NCBI GenBank assembly: GCA_963575745.1
Contig: CAUYUJ010022054.1
Span: 65,231 to 129,230, forward strand
Direction of reading: 5' to 3'
DNA from: Prorocentrum cordatum
Taxonomy: Eukaryota > Sar > Dinophyceae > Prorocentrales > Prorocentraceae
Length of the DNA stretch: 64,000 nucleotides
Part shown: positions 1 through 10,199 of the stretch, piece by piece
How positions within the stretch are numbered: the stretch's first letter is position 1
Layout of the letters: the number at the start of each line of letters is the position of its first letter
Made by a program: the position numbers and the translations under genes
The notes under the pieces: model-generated
The model's input: only the letters and a program-made list of their open reading frames with translations
What the model was told of the DNA's origin: nothing
The model's database searches: none

Positions 1-211
1 TTTCGAGTTATCCCGATCCGATTTTGTCCCGATCCTCGCGTCGTTTTAGAGGGGGGTCCGACGCTCCGAGGGGGGGCAGGAGCTGGCGGCACTGCTGAAG
101 GGATTTGGGCCGAGTCCTCGCCCTCCGCCTCTGCGGTGGGCCTGCGCCGTTTGGGCGCGGCGGCGACCCCGCAGCGGGCGCTCACGGTTGCACGCCGCCA
201 GTGGCCCAGAG
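1..211. other. Left edge, no gene seen
   Basis: GC-rich sequence. The short open frames on both strands show no third-position GC bias and no recognisable motif. I see nothing supportable here. Confidence 0.5.
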
Positions 212-407
212 TCGGGCTGGACGTAAGGGGGGGAATAGGTAAGGGGGGGGTACGAACTCTGCTGCATGCAGCTGGTTTCGGCCCCGCCGCCGGGCCCATT
301 CCTGGATACATGGGCGCCTCCCGGCGCAGGGAGGCGCATGGAAAATCAGCTACGTGAGTTGATACTCTACCTTACCCTTTGCTATCCCCCCCTTTCGTTC
401 CCCCCGA
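212..407 (+). mobile_element. Inverted-repeat element R1, copy 1 (MITE-like)
   Basis: About 196 bp bounded by imperfect inverted repeats: the left end starts TCGGGCTGGACG followed by a G-rich run, and the right end is its complement, ending CCCTTTCGTTCCCCCCGA. The middle has the palindrome CTGCATGCAG and a short GCGCCTCCC/GGGAGGCGC hairpin. The flanks CAGAG (left) and CAGAA (right) could be a 5-bp target duplication with one change. The same element lies at 15400-15594, where its boundaries are clear. There is no coding capacity, so it would need an enzyme from elsewhere. Confidence 0.7.
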
Positions 408-585
408 CAGAATCGCCGAATATGGAACGATCGGGCGATCGAAAAGCTGCCGATCGTTCAAGGTGGAACTCTCCACGCGGTGCCAGTGCTCCTGCGCGGG
501 CTCCCAGGGAGGTTGGTCGGGGCACGGCAGAGTCCGCCAGCGGCTGGCCCCAGATGGAGGGTTTCTCCGAAGGGCTTAGGCGACC

Positions 586-716
586 CGTCCTCCTCCTCTC
601 TCCTCCTCTCTCCTCCTGTCTCTTCCTCCTCCTCCTCCTCCTCCTCCCCCTCCTCCTCCCCCTCCTCCTCCTCCCCCTCCTCCTCCCCCTCCTCCTCCCC
701 CTCCTCCTCCTCCTCT
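586..716 (+). repeat. (TCC)n microsatellite at the 5' edge of LINE-A
   Basis: Interrupted TCC/CTC repeat running directly into the first base of the SL sequence at 716. A TCC tract in the same orientation lies at the other end of LINE-A (7068-7155). Confidence 0.9.
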
Positions 717-737
717 CCGTAGCCATTTTGGCTCAAG
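716..737 (+). other. Complete dinoflagellate spliced-leader sequence at the LINE-A 5' end
   Basis: All 22 nt match the known dinoflagellate SL (DCCGTAGCCATTTTGGCTCAAG, first base T). It is followed by ATG, not by GT, so it cannot act as an SL RNA gene exon. It is therefore SL that was trans-spliced onto the element's RNA and copied back into DNA. The ~36 bp that follow are nearly the same as those after the SL of LINE-B at 27137, so this is the real 5' end of the transcript. Confidence 0.93.
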
Positions 738-883
738 ATGCCCGCACTCGGGGGCTCCGCGCCTCCGTGCCAAAATCTGAGCTGCCAGAGCAGCATTGTG
801 TTCTCGGTGATTTCGGGAGAATCGCACCGCCCAGCTGTCAGCGTAGCTGGGGTTAGAGCTCCCTATCGACCTGTCAAGCAGTC

Positions 884-1934
884 ATGGCGCCGCGCCCATT
901 CTGTTGGTGTACCTGCGGCAACTGGACCTACAATTTCCGCCTGCTGCACAACGGCGGATTCTGTGGCAAGTGCGGGGAGCAGGTCACACTCTTCAAGCCT
1001 GACGCTGCAGCAGCGAAAGGCAACGGCAAAGGTAAGAAAGGCATCCACAGCTACAAGGGCGGCAAGGGCGAGGACAAGTCGGCGTGGTACTACGGCAGCG
1101 GCAAAGGCACGCACCCGTGGTCCAAGGAGCCCGACATCTCGCAGATGCTCAACATCCTCTCGAACGTCCCCGCCCTCGCAGAGCACGCCGACGTGTTCCG
1201 CCAGGCTGACACCTCTTTCAAGGCGAGCAAGGCAAAGCCAGTATCGCCCAACCAGGAGGTGTACCGCTGCAGCCAGACCCCGGAGAAGAAGGAGGTGGCG
1301 CTTCAGAAGGCCTCGGCAGACGTCATCAAGCTGGAGACGGCTCTCCAGGAGGCCAAGCTGTGGCTCCACCAGACGGCGGAGGAGGCCCTCTCCGCAAAAC
1401 GGGCCCACACTTTGGCGGTCATTCAAGGCCCTCGCAGACTCCACGGGCGCCGCCAAGACGCAGGACGGCTACACTGCGGATGGCAAGAATATATACCTCG
1501 CGATGGATGAGTTCGACTTCGCAACCAGCGATGAGTTCGATGGCGCTCAGAAGGCCCAGCTCAAGGCCATCCAGAAGCAGGTGGAGGAGCACTGCAAGAA
1601 GGTGGAGGACCTCCAGAAGACGATGCAGGAGGCGCTCAAGAGCGTCAAGGAGATCCGCGCAGCCCCAGCGAAACGGCAGCGTGGTCAGGACGGTCCCGTC
1701 CCTGGTCCTGGCGCAGCCGAAGCTGAAGGCCCTGACGAAGACCAGGCACCTGCTGCGGAGGACGGCCCCGCCATCGCCGTCTCAGAGAGCGACATCGCCG
1801 CCAAGATCGCGAGCGCCAGGGAGGCCACGCTGGCCAACATGGGCGACTTCCCTCCCCTGGGCACTGGCAATGGTGCTAGGAGCTCTCGTGACGGCGCGCC
1901 CAGAGCTGCAGCTGCGGCCGCGCAGCGAGGGTGA
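884..1934 (+). pseudogene. LINE-A ORF1 (putative RNA-binding protein), frameshifted
   Basis: Starts at the ATG at 884. The N-terminus holds WCTCGNWTYNF followed by FCGKCG, a C-x-C/C-x2-C pattern that also opens the ORF1 relic at 43343 and occurs in LINE-B ORF1; I read it as a zinc ribbon. A Gly/Lys-rich basic stretch and helical, coiled-coil-like segments follow. The frame from 884 stops at 1510. Around 1410-1440 the coding signal moves to another frame, which continues with FKALADSTGAAKTQ to the stop at 1934, so one small indel splits the gene. By analogy with LINE ORF1 proteins it would bind element RNA; that role is inferred. Confidence 0.75.
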
Positions 1935-4900
1935 CTGACCTACCCATCGGCCTGGGAGGAGGAGGCCACCCGAGGCCAGGTGACACCCTTCAGCCGCCCC
2001 TCCCACCAGATGGCCTGTCGTGTACTCGTGCCCCCGTTCCAGAGAACTACGATGCGACGTACTTCTTCTCGAACATCTCGGAGTGGGGCCCGCAGGCGGA
2101 GGGATTCATGAAAGCTCAGGCGGAGCAGTACGATGCGATAGGCTTCGCGGAGATGCACCTGCGAGGCGTGAAGGTCCTGGACTTCACAGAGAAGATCAGC
2201 AAAGACGGCTGGAAGGCCGCCGTCACCGCCGCAGTGCCGTCGGGCAGAGCTGCTGAAGGCACGACGGGCGGCGAAGCGATCATATCCAAGCGTTCACTGG
2301 CCACCGCGACGTTCGAGGGGTGGCGCAAGCGCGAGATCGAGCGGTCCGCAGCCGACCCCTTCCAAGGATTTTGCCCCACGACGTGGCACACGAAGGCTGG
2401 CAACATTGTCGTTATCTCCGCGTGCGTGCAGCCGAAGCACGGCATGAAGGGCCCCAACGAGAAGATGATGATCAGGTTAGCCAGCTTCATCAAAGTGATA
2501 TCCGACCCGTGGGTTGTCCTCGCCGACTGGAACAACCCACCAGAGGCATGGGGGGGAACCAAGTGGCTGCGCAAGATTGGCGGCCAGCTCATCCTCCCAG
2601 AGAACACGAAGACAACCTGCAACTTGGGGCGCGGGTCCCTCATTGACTACGGGATCTGCAAGAGCGGGTTCGGCGGCTCCCTCAAGCTCGAAGCCGTCCC
2701 CGAGGTCCCGTGGAAGACCCACGTGGGCTTACTGCTTTCCATGCGTGCGGGGAAGCAGCACTGGTGGCATAGAGCTATGTGGATGCCCAAGCAGCTCCCG
2801 TCGGCGGGGCGACCAGCCAAGAAAGCGGACCCGAACAGTAAGCGCCAGAAGTTGCTAGCCGAGCGGCACCAGCGGGCGCAGGCCAGACTCCAGGAGGAGC
2901 TACAGGACGCCTACGAAGAGCTCCACAACTGGCCGACCACGGAGGACATAGACAGCAACGACTCGGTCACCTTCGACATACCGATTGAGGCGTGGCACGC
3001 GGCAGCCGCCACGGTGGCAGGCTTGGGAGAGGACAAGGGCAAACATGTGAGGAAGGAGTCGAACGCCGACCAGGACAACTCCCCCCCTCCTCCCGCTTCC
3101 TGCTGACCCGTGACGCTGAGGCGCAGAAGAAGGTCGCGAAAGCGTTCGGCGACTGGGTGCAGGCAGTAGAGAAGGCCACGCTCAAGCACCGCAACATTCC
3201 CGAGTCCGAGTGGAAAAAGTAGGAAGGCAGAGCCAGAGAGCATGGGATCACTTGGCGAAGGACCCGTGCCACACCAGCCCGTGCACATATGCGGGGCCCG
3301 ATCTTGGAATGGCGGCATCTGGCAACGACGATTATATCCAGATATCAGTTAATGAGGCGCAAGTTCGCAGAGCAGGACTACAAGCGCATGGCAATAAAAA
3401 ATGCAGGGGCTGCTACACGTTGCCACTGAGAACAACTTCCTCGACAAGTACAACGACCCAGATGACGAGAGGGCCCTTGAGGACTGGGCCAAGGCCATCG
3501 CCGACCTGGACGGACAGAACATCGACTCGCTACAGGCCCTCCTGGAGATCGGCCTAAGGTTTCAAGCCCGTGCGGTGGGTACTGGACTCGCCAACGGCAG
3601 GCGGGCTTTTGCAAGCTGGGTCACACGCATGTGGAAGCAGGCTCCAGGTGCGTTACACCGACATGTGAAGCCAGCTACCACTCGACGAGACGAGCACTTT
3701 GGTGACGAGGGCAGCACCTACGCCACACCGTGCGAGATCATGGATCGCAGAGCCGACTTCTGGGAGAACATCTGGTCCGACTCCAGCTCCGACCACAGGG
3801 GCGTCCTCGATGGCCTCAAGTATGTCACGGAGCAAGCCAAGACGGAGGACGTGCACCCGATCGAGCTGGAGCACCTGGACCACTTGCTGGCGAAGCAGAA
3901 CCCGAAGAAGGCCAGAGGAATCGACAACCTCGGCCCGCTGGAGGTGCAACGACTCCCAGAGCCAGGACGTAGGCAGATGGTGGATGTCCTCAACCTTTGC
4001 GAGCACCACCTCATGTGGCCCCATCAGATTTTCACGGTCATAGGTGCGGTCGCCCCCAAGCCCAAGGGTGGTGACAGGATCCTGGGGTTGCTTCCATATA
4101 CGGTGAAGGTTTGGTCCAAGCTCCGCTACCCGTTGAGTGAGAGGTGGAGCGACAAGCTTGGCGAATTCTGGGACACAGCCATCAAAGGGAGCAGCCCGCT
4201 GCAAGCCTCGCTGGCGAGAGCCTGCATGGACGAGTGCTGCTTCACCATGGGCATCAGTTGCGCGACCATCCTTCTTGATTTGGAGAAGTTCTACGACAGC
4301 ATCTCTATCACAAAGCTCTGCCAAGCTGGACTCAGGCAGGGCTTCCCCGCAGTCATCCTCGCGATGGAACTTCAGATTTTCCTTGCCCCCAGATACCTCA
4401 AGGAGCGCCAGTGGATCAGCAGGCCGATCAAGGTCGAGAAGTCACTGGTGGCAGGTTCTCCACACGGCGGCAAATTAGCAAAGGTACTGTTGGGCCCTAT
4501 CCTCCAGCGGGCTTATGACAAGTACCAGTTCAACATCATGATGAAGACTTTCGTGGACGACGCGATCATTCGCAGTGAGGGCACGGCCTACAACGTCGAG
4601 ACCACTTTGGTCCAAGCGGGCCCCTCCATCGGCCACGACATGCAACGCGAGGGCCTCACGATCAGCCCCAAGACGGTCGTTGTCGCCAGCACGAGCAGCA
4701 TCGCCAACAAAGTGGCCCGAGCACTTCGGAGAAAGGGCATTCGGGCAACTTCGGCCCAGGCTGCCGCAGACTTGGGGGCCGACGTTGCATCAGGACGGGC
4801 TCGCGCCAGGGCCACAGCACGAAGGAGAATGATGAAGGCTAGCAGGCGGTCGGCAGCCATTCACAGAATCAGGAGAATCGCCCGATTAAAGAGAGAATCG

Positions 4901-6895
4901 CAAGGTCTATGGAGAACAGGTGCCATGCCGTCTGGGACTTACTCACATCAGCATCACGGGCTCACTGAATATGAAGTGCTGCGCCTCCGACGCCAAGCTG
5001 CTGCAGCCGCGTCTGGCGTGGGGCCAGGAAGATGCTTGACGTCGGCGCTGGCCATCGAGTACGGAGACGACGACCCTGCCAAGTGCATCAGGCGTCAGCA
5101 GATCGCAGCGTGGCTGACCATGTGGCGCCAGTGCCCAGGCATCCACGACAGGATTCGGCAATCCTGGGACAAGATCCTCGACCGCATACGCAAGGCTGGC
5201 CAACGCAAGTGGAGGATCGTCCGTGGTCCAGTGGGGGCAACTATTGCCACCCTCCTCGAGATCAACTGGGATCCGATCTCGGCGACCCAGTGGGACACGG
5301 ACGCAGGTACGAGCTGGCTCATTCCTGCAAGAGAAGACGAGGACTTCAAGAAGCTGAATGCGGACTACTCGGAGATCTTCAGCGACATCAACAGCTCAGT
5401 GGGCAGAGTTCTCTGGGCTCGGGCTTCGAGGCACGAAGCAGGTGATGACCTACACAGTGGAGGCGACTTCAGCACGATCAAGCAGGAGAACCGCCGACTC
5501 GCCAGGAGGGAGCAGTACAGCGAGATCGCACTCAACACGGTGGTTACGACAGGCGGCCAGTGGACACGCACGCGAATGGTGGCCGCAGGATACGAAGTCT
5601 CCCCCACATGCCCGAGGTGTGGAGAGCAGGAGGAATCGCTCTTCCACAGAATATGGACATGTGCTGCCAACTGCGACCATGACGACTACACGGACAGCGA
5701 ATTCCTCACCGCACAGGCGTTCGCCAACTTCGAGGCCTCCCCGTCCCTCTGGCTTCGAGGCGTCCCTGCGGTTGCCGACGCTATACCTGTCTTCGACGAG
5801 ACCCCACCCATCACGAACAGCTTCGGGGACTGTTCGACAATCCCACGTGACGAGGAGGGGTTTGCTGAGATCTTTGGAGATGGGTCGGGCGGTGAGCATA
5901 GCAGTGATTGGCGCCGCAGACGCGCTGGTTTCGGTTTTGTTTCCCTTTCCCCTGGCAGCCTGGACCCGATTTTCGGTTTTTCGTCTTCCCTTGGTGGGCG
6001 GGTCCAGACGGTCCCGAGGGCCGAGCTCTCTGCCTGTCTCGCCGCCCTAGAGCAGATTCCAGGGAACATCCGATATGTGACGGACCACCTGGCCCTGGCC
6101 CGGGCCTGGTCCAACGGAGTCCCGCTCCTCCTCGCTTCCTCGACTCCTCCTGCGAACGTCGACCTTTGGACCAGGATCCTGGAGGCAGCAGGAGACAGAG
6201 TAATTCGTGTGGTTTGGATCCCCGCCCATGTCGAGGCTAGGGATGTGAATTCTGAGGAAGCGTTTCGATATGCTGTTGGCAACGCGTGTGCCGACGCACT
6301 CGCGGGCCTTGGCGCCCAAGCGAGCAGGCGCTGCGGCCTCGCGAATCCCGACACCGACCGCCGCGATGCCGAGGCTGCCCTGGTCAGACGTCGAGCTCGG
6401 AGAGCTCTTGTCGCGAGCATCCTGGCCGATCCGTGGACCGCGTCTCGACCTGTGGCCCCAGGGGTCCTGCGGCTCCCCATCCTGACCAGGAGTCTTCGTG
6501 CCAGCGAGCATCAGTGGCGGAAGGTGGGTTCTAAGTTTTTCTGTTCGGTTTGCTCCCAATTCGAGACCAGGGAGTCCATTCGGTCTGGGTGCCTCTCTAG
6601 GTGTTGCCCCAAGCCCCGTGGCCAGGGCATCTCACCGCTCCGCGGCCCCCAGACCGTCGCGGGGAAATTGCTGTGTGCGAGCCACAAGCTTTCCTTCTGG
6701 GGCCGTTTTGGTTTAACGTTTTGCACGGTGTGTGGCAAGACCGCCACGTCCGACCCAAGGTGGTTGGTTGAAAGATGCAGGGCCTCCCCCAAGGGTGCGC
6801 AAAATCTCGCGAGGATCGCCCGAGGTTTATACCCGCACGTGGGGGGGCCCCCGCAGCATGTCCGTGATGCAGAGATCTCACAATTCGCTTACTAA
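1931..6895 (+). pseudogene. LINE-A ORF2: endonuclease-RT-RNase H polyprotein, frameshifted
   Basis: Segment 1 (1931-3106) is an APE-type endonuclease: SNISEW, FAEMHL (catalytic Glu), PWVVLADWNNPP (Asp/Asn), SLIDY and KTHVGL (His). Its frame closes at 3106. The following ~300 nt are coding in two other frames (LTRDAEAQKKVAKAFGDW, then VGRQSQRAWDHL) before the first frame resumes. Segment 2 (3401-6895, 1164 codons) has RT motif A LLDLEKFYDS (about residue 291), an unusual motif B GSPHGGK (~353), motif C TFVDDA (~385), a CPRCG...H...C knuckle (~740), and RNase H with GDGSGG, a Glu in RAELSA, YVTDH, IPAH and NACADALA. The last ~120 residues form a Cys-rich domain shared with LINE-B. The frame changes mean no full polyprotein can be made from this copy. 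The start is uncertain: position 1931 is GTG overlapping the ORF1 stop. Confidence 0.85.
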
Positions 6896-7067
6896 CTCGT
6901 CTGGTTTTGCCCAGTTTCGGGGGCCCCGCTGGTGGCGTAAATGGCAAAGTGATAAGTGATGCGACGCCCTGCGGGAGGCCGGGAAAAGATCACGAGCGCC
7001 ATCCAGCGGGGTCCTGATTATAATCGGCGTCGACTGTCGTTGTCGCCCGTCATGCATCGTCCTGCAT

Positions 7068-7155
7068 CGTCCTCCTCCTCCTCCTCCTCCTCCTCCTCTT
7101 CGTCCTCCTCCTCCTCCTCCTCCTCCTCCTCCTCTCCTCCTCCTCCTCCTCCACC
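7068..7155 (+). repeat. (TCC)n microsatellite at the 3' edge of LINE-A
   Basis: Nearly pure TCC repeat directly after the last element sequence (CATGCATCGTCCTGCATCG). It takes the place where a LINE usually has poly-A. Confidence 0.9.
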
Positions 7156-7186
7156 ATTGCTTTTCCCTAGAAGTAGCTTCTCCCTG

Positions 7187-8166
7187 TCGCACCCCGAAGC
7201 CAGTTTTTAGGGCTGGCCGGGCTTTTCGCTTGACACTTCCTCACCATTTATGACTCTGAAGCTAAAATATTGGCAACAGTTTGGCATATGGAGGGCACGT
7301 GGTTTTCAACATGCAGCTGTCGCCTTAGCGCGGCGCACATTCGTTTAAACATACACGAGTTTCTCGGATTGAGGGCGGGTCGTTTTCAAAACGTGGCTCT
7401 CGTCTTAGTGCGGCGCACAATCGCTTTAAACATTTGCAAGAGTTTCACGGATTGAGGGCGAGCCGTTTTCAACATGTGGCTCTCGCCTAAGCGTTGCGCA
7501 CATCCGTTGTCGAAATTTGTAAGATTTTCACGGGTTGAGGGCGGTTGGTTTTCAACATGTGGTTCTCGCCTTAGCTTTGCGCACATCCGTTGTCGAAATT
7601 TGCAAGAGTTTCACGGATTGAGGGTGGGCCGTTTTCAAATGTGGCTCTCGCCTTAGCGCGGTGCACATCTGTTGTTGAAATTTGCAAGAGCTTCACGGAT
7701 CGAGGGCGGGTCGTTTTCACAAGGTGGTTCTCGCCTTAGCGCGGCGCACATTCGCTTGTCACATGTGCAAGAGCTTCACGGATTGAGGGCTCTCGCTTCA
7801 GTGCGGCGCACAGTCGTTTTACACATTGCAAGAGTTTCACGGATTCCCATCATCAGCGTACCAGGAATGGTATTCTGGAAGGATCCAGGATTATGCGGGT
7901 GCAACAGTTACGTTGGTTCTCTCTGCTGATGTCCTACGCATGGCGTTCTGGCATGATCCGGGATCGTCAAGACGCAACAGCCAGGCTGATCCGTGGCGCT
8001 GGAATCCCGAGCACAACAATGTTTTGGCATGCTTCAGGGTCTTCAAACGGGTGTCTTCCAACAAGGAAGTTCCATCAATGGAAATTAACCGTTGCAGGGG
8101 CCTCTGAAGAGGGAGCTTGAAGGGAGGGTTTATTCCAACATCGGTGATGACTCTTGGGTTTACACT
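7187..8166 (+). mobile_element. Composite non-coding repeat CR, copy 1
   Basis: A ~70-bp head (from CGCACCCCGAAGCCAG), an ~82-bp satellite (7290-7850), a ~310-bp body containing GACGCAACAGCCA, and a tail from 8100 (GGGTTTATTCCAACATCGG to TTTACACTGG) that runs into TCC repeats. The same modules in the same order occur on the minus strand at 27290-28590, and the tail alone at 37915-38050. Copies differ by many substitutions and indels. The tail motif GGTTTATTCC, or GGTTCATTCC in copy 2, is close to a pol III B box, so a SINE-like origin is possible. No open frame looks coding. Confidence 0.72.
7290..7850 (+). repeat. ~82-bp satellite inside CR copy 1, about 7 units
   Basis: Units begin near 7369, 7451, 7532, 7616, 7698 and 7781, with one diverged unit before them. 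Each carries GATTGAGGGCGGGTCGTTTT, CTCTCGCCTTAGCGCGGCGC and GCAAGAGTTTCACG. Three or so degenerate units of the same satellite lie inverted at 28250-28500. Confidence 0.88.
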
Positions 8167-8447
8167 GGTTCTCCTCCTCCTCATCCTCCTCCCCCTCCTG
8201 CTCCTTCACCTCCTCCTCCTCCGTCTCCTCCTCCTCTTCTCCTCCTCATCCTCCTCCTCCTCCCCTCCTCCTCCTCCTCCTCCTCCTCCTCCTCCGTCTC
8301 CTCCTCCGTCTCCTCCTCCTCCTCCTCCTCCTCCTCCTCCTCCTCCTCTTCCTCCTCCTCCTCCTCCCCTCCCTCCTCCTCCTCCTCCCTCCTCCTCTCC
8401 TCCTCCTCCTCTCCTCCTCTCCTCCTCCTCCTCCTCCTCCTCCTCCT

Positions 8448-8479
<32 letters not shown>

Positions 8480-8712
8480 TCTTCTTCCTCCTCCTCCCCT
8501 TCCTCCTCCTCCTTCTTCTCTTTCTCCTCCTCCTTCTCCTCCTCCTCCTCCGTCTCCTCCTCCTCCCCGTCCTCGTCCTCCTCCTCCTCCTCCTCCTCCG
8601 TCTCCACCTCCTCCTCCTGCTCCTCCTCCTCCTCCGTCTCCTCCTCCTCCTCCTCCTCTGTCTCCTTCCCCTCCTCCCCCTCTTTCCCCTCCTCGCCCTC
8701 CTCCTCCTCGGG
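8166..8712 (+). repeat. Long (TCC)n microsatellite
   Basis: About 550 bp of TCC repeat broken by CCC, TTC and GTC variants, beginning right at the end of the CR tail. The long open frames across it are low-complexity artefacts. Confidence 0.93.
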
Positions 8713-8889
8713 TCGCCTACGGCCCCGGGGGAAACCGTCCAGCCACAGAGCGCTCGAAGTGCAATTGGCACGTGCGATCGGAGCTGAGGAACGACAGGGA
8801 CAGGTAGTTCTGGGGCGCGCCATCAGTGAAAATCGTGCCCGCGCCAGCGCCCTGGGTGGACTCGCGGAGCGACCGTGCTCTACGGGTCG

Positions 8890-9010
8890 CGTGGGGCCTC
8901 AACGGCGTGGAGTAGGTGTGGGGGGCAGGCTTGGGAGCCGTGGCAGTGCAGAGGGCGGATTTGTGCTGCCGGCGGTGGGGCTGCTGGTGCAAGGGAGGGG
9001 CAGGCGGCGC
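8890..9010 (+). repeat. ~110-bp direct repeat, copy 1 (copy 2 at 9398-9510)
   Basis: Both copies share GGAGTAGGTGTGG, GCCGTGGCA, AGAGGGCGGATTTGTGCTGC and GGGGCTGCTGGTGCAAGGGA. A second shared block, GAAGACGGGGAGTTTGA followed by TCGTTGTAGAG, lies at 9153-9182 and 9760-9790. The region looks like local duplication of non-coding sequence. Confidence 0.75.
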
Positions 9011-9205
9011 GCGGCCATTCGAGAACGCGCGGGCGTTCCATGATGCTTCCCCGCGGTCCAGTTCGAGGAAAGCAATATGTTGGACATTTTACTATTTCGA
9101 AATCGTTGCGGCTCCTTTGGGGGCTCTGCTTGACAAAGGGTCGGCCGGTAGTGGAAGACGGGGAGTTTGAGTCGTTGTAGAGCAAGTTTGGAACTGGCTT
9201 ACGGT

Positions 9206-9385
9206 AGGTTCGTGTCGTGTCGACTGGCGGCGACCCCGCCAGCGGCGTTCAACGTTGAGCGCTGCGGGCGACCCAAATCGTTCGATGTGGAACGATTTGG
9301 ACTTTTCGGAAATGGCCAATCGTTCAAGGTTGAACGATCCCTTCGACTTCAGAAACCAACGCCGAGGTCGACACGACACGAACCT
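9206..9385. mobile_element. 180-bp element with perfect 19-bp terminal inverted repeats
   Basis: The left end AGGTTCGTGTCGTGTCGAC (9206-9224) is the exact complement of the right end (9367-9385). Inside are smaller palindromes built on AATCGTTC/GAACGATT. There is no coding capacity. I could not identify a target duplication. Confidence 0.7.
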
Positions 9386-9958
9386 GCTGCATGTGGCAGT
9401 TGTCAGCGCGGAGTAGGTGTGGAGGGTAGGACTGGAAGCCGTGGCAATGTAGAGGGCGGATTTGTGCTGCTGGCGGTGGGGCTGCTGGTGCAAGGGAGGG
9501 CCGGTCGGTACTGCCGACCGGCCCGTATTCCACGTCTTCCACGTCTCCACCGATCGACGACTCAAGCTTCCCGTCTTCCGCAGTCAAATTTGGTAAACGA
9601 TGAGATGACGAACATCGGAGGCAGAAAGTTGGACATACTTTATTGTTGGGATGTGAAGGCTTACTGGATGCAGTATGAAGTTGGACATACTCTACTGTTG
9701 AGATATGCTGGCTCAGCCGCGGACGCGTGCCAAGGTGAACTACAGCAGAGCAGATAGAGAGGAAGACGGGGAGTTTGAATCGTTGTAGAGGGCTTTGGCA
9801 GGGGGTACTCCCCCCTCCTTAGGACAAGGGGGGGGAGGGTCCAGGACGACGGATCCGACATTCGGGGCGGGTGCGGGACGGCGGATGTGGGAAAAGGGGG
9901 AGAGCGGGGGTGGGCCAACCCCCCACCCCCTCCGGGTGAACCAGCGGCGCGCCCTCTT

Positions 9959-10155
9959 TAGGGGAAAGAAGAATGACATAAACATACAAACTCGGAGGTC
10001 TGCGCGGATTTTTGTATCGGCGCTGGACCCCTCTCCCTGGCGCGCGGAGCGCGCCAGTGGCGGCGCCGGAGGCGCCGCCAGGGGGTCCAGCGCGGATCCG
10101 AGAACTCCGCGCGGACCTCAGAGTTTTTCTGTCTATGTTATTCTTCGTTCCCCTA
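9959..10155. mobile_element. 197-bp inverted-repeat element R4 with 5-bp target duplication CTCTT
   Basis: Terminal repeats start TAGGGGAAAGAAGAATGACA on the left and end with the near-complement on the right; pairing continues inward through CGCGCGGA and GCGCTGGACCCC for roughly 80 bp. The centre has two further hairpins, GGCGCGC/GCGCGCC and GGCGGCGCC/GGCGCCGCC. CTCTT flanks both ends (9954-9958 and 10156-10160). A related element with the same outer stem and two inner hairpins lies in the intron at 30216-30358. Confidence 0.8.
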
Positions 10156-10199
10156 CTCTTACGGTGGCTTACTCTCCGGTCGCTGGTAGGACTACAATG

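Larger units (their letters stand above)
716..7068 (+). mobile_element. LINE-A: SL-headed non-LTR retrotransposon, decayed
   Basis: Order: SL, 146-nt leader, ORF1 with a zinc-ribbon-like N-terminus, then APE-type endonuclease, reverse transcriptase, Cys/His knuckle, RNase H and a Cys-rich C-terminal domain. No LTRs. The 3' end runs into (TCC)n rather than poly-A. ORF1 carries one frameshift and the stretch between endonuclease and RT carries several frame changes, so this copy is dead, though its RT-RNase H frame is open over 1164 codons. It is related in domain order and leader sequence to LINE-B (18600-27159, minus), but the proteins are strongly diverged. Confidence 0.88.

Noticed and set aside
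716-737. SL RNA gene
   Set aside because: The SL is followed by ATG, not by the GT donor an SL RNA gene needs, and leader homology with LINE-B shows it is an mRNA-derived 5' end.
8117-9043. Pro/Ser/Leu-rich frames over TCC repeats
   Set aside because: Microsatellite artefacts, all three frames open.
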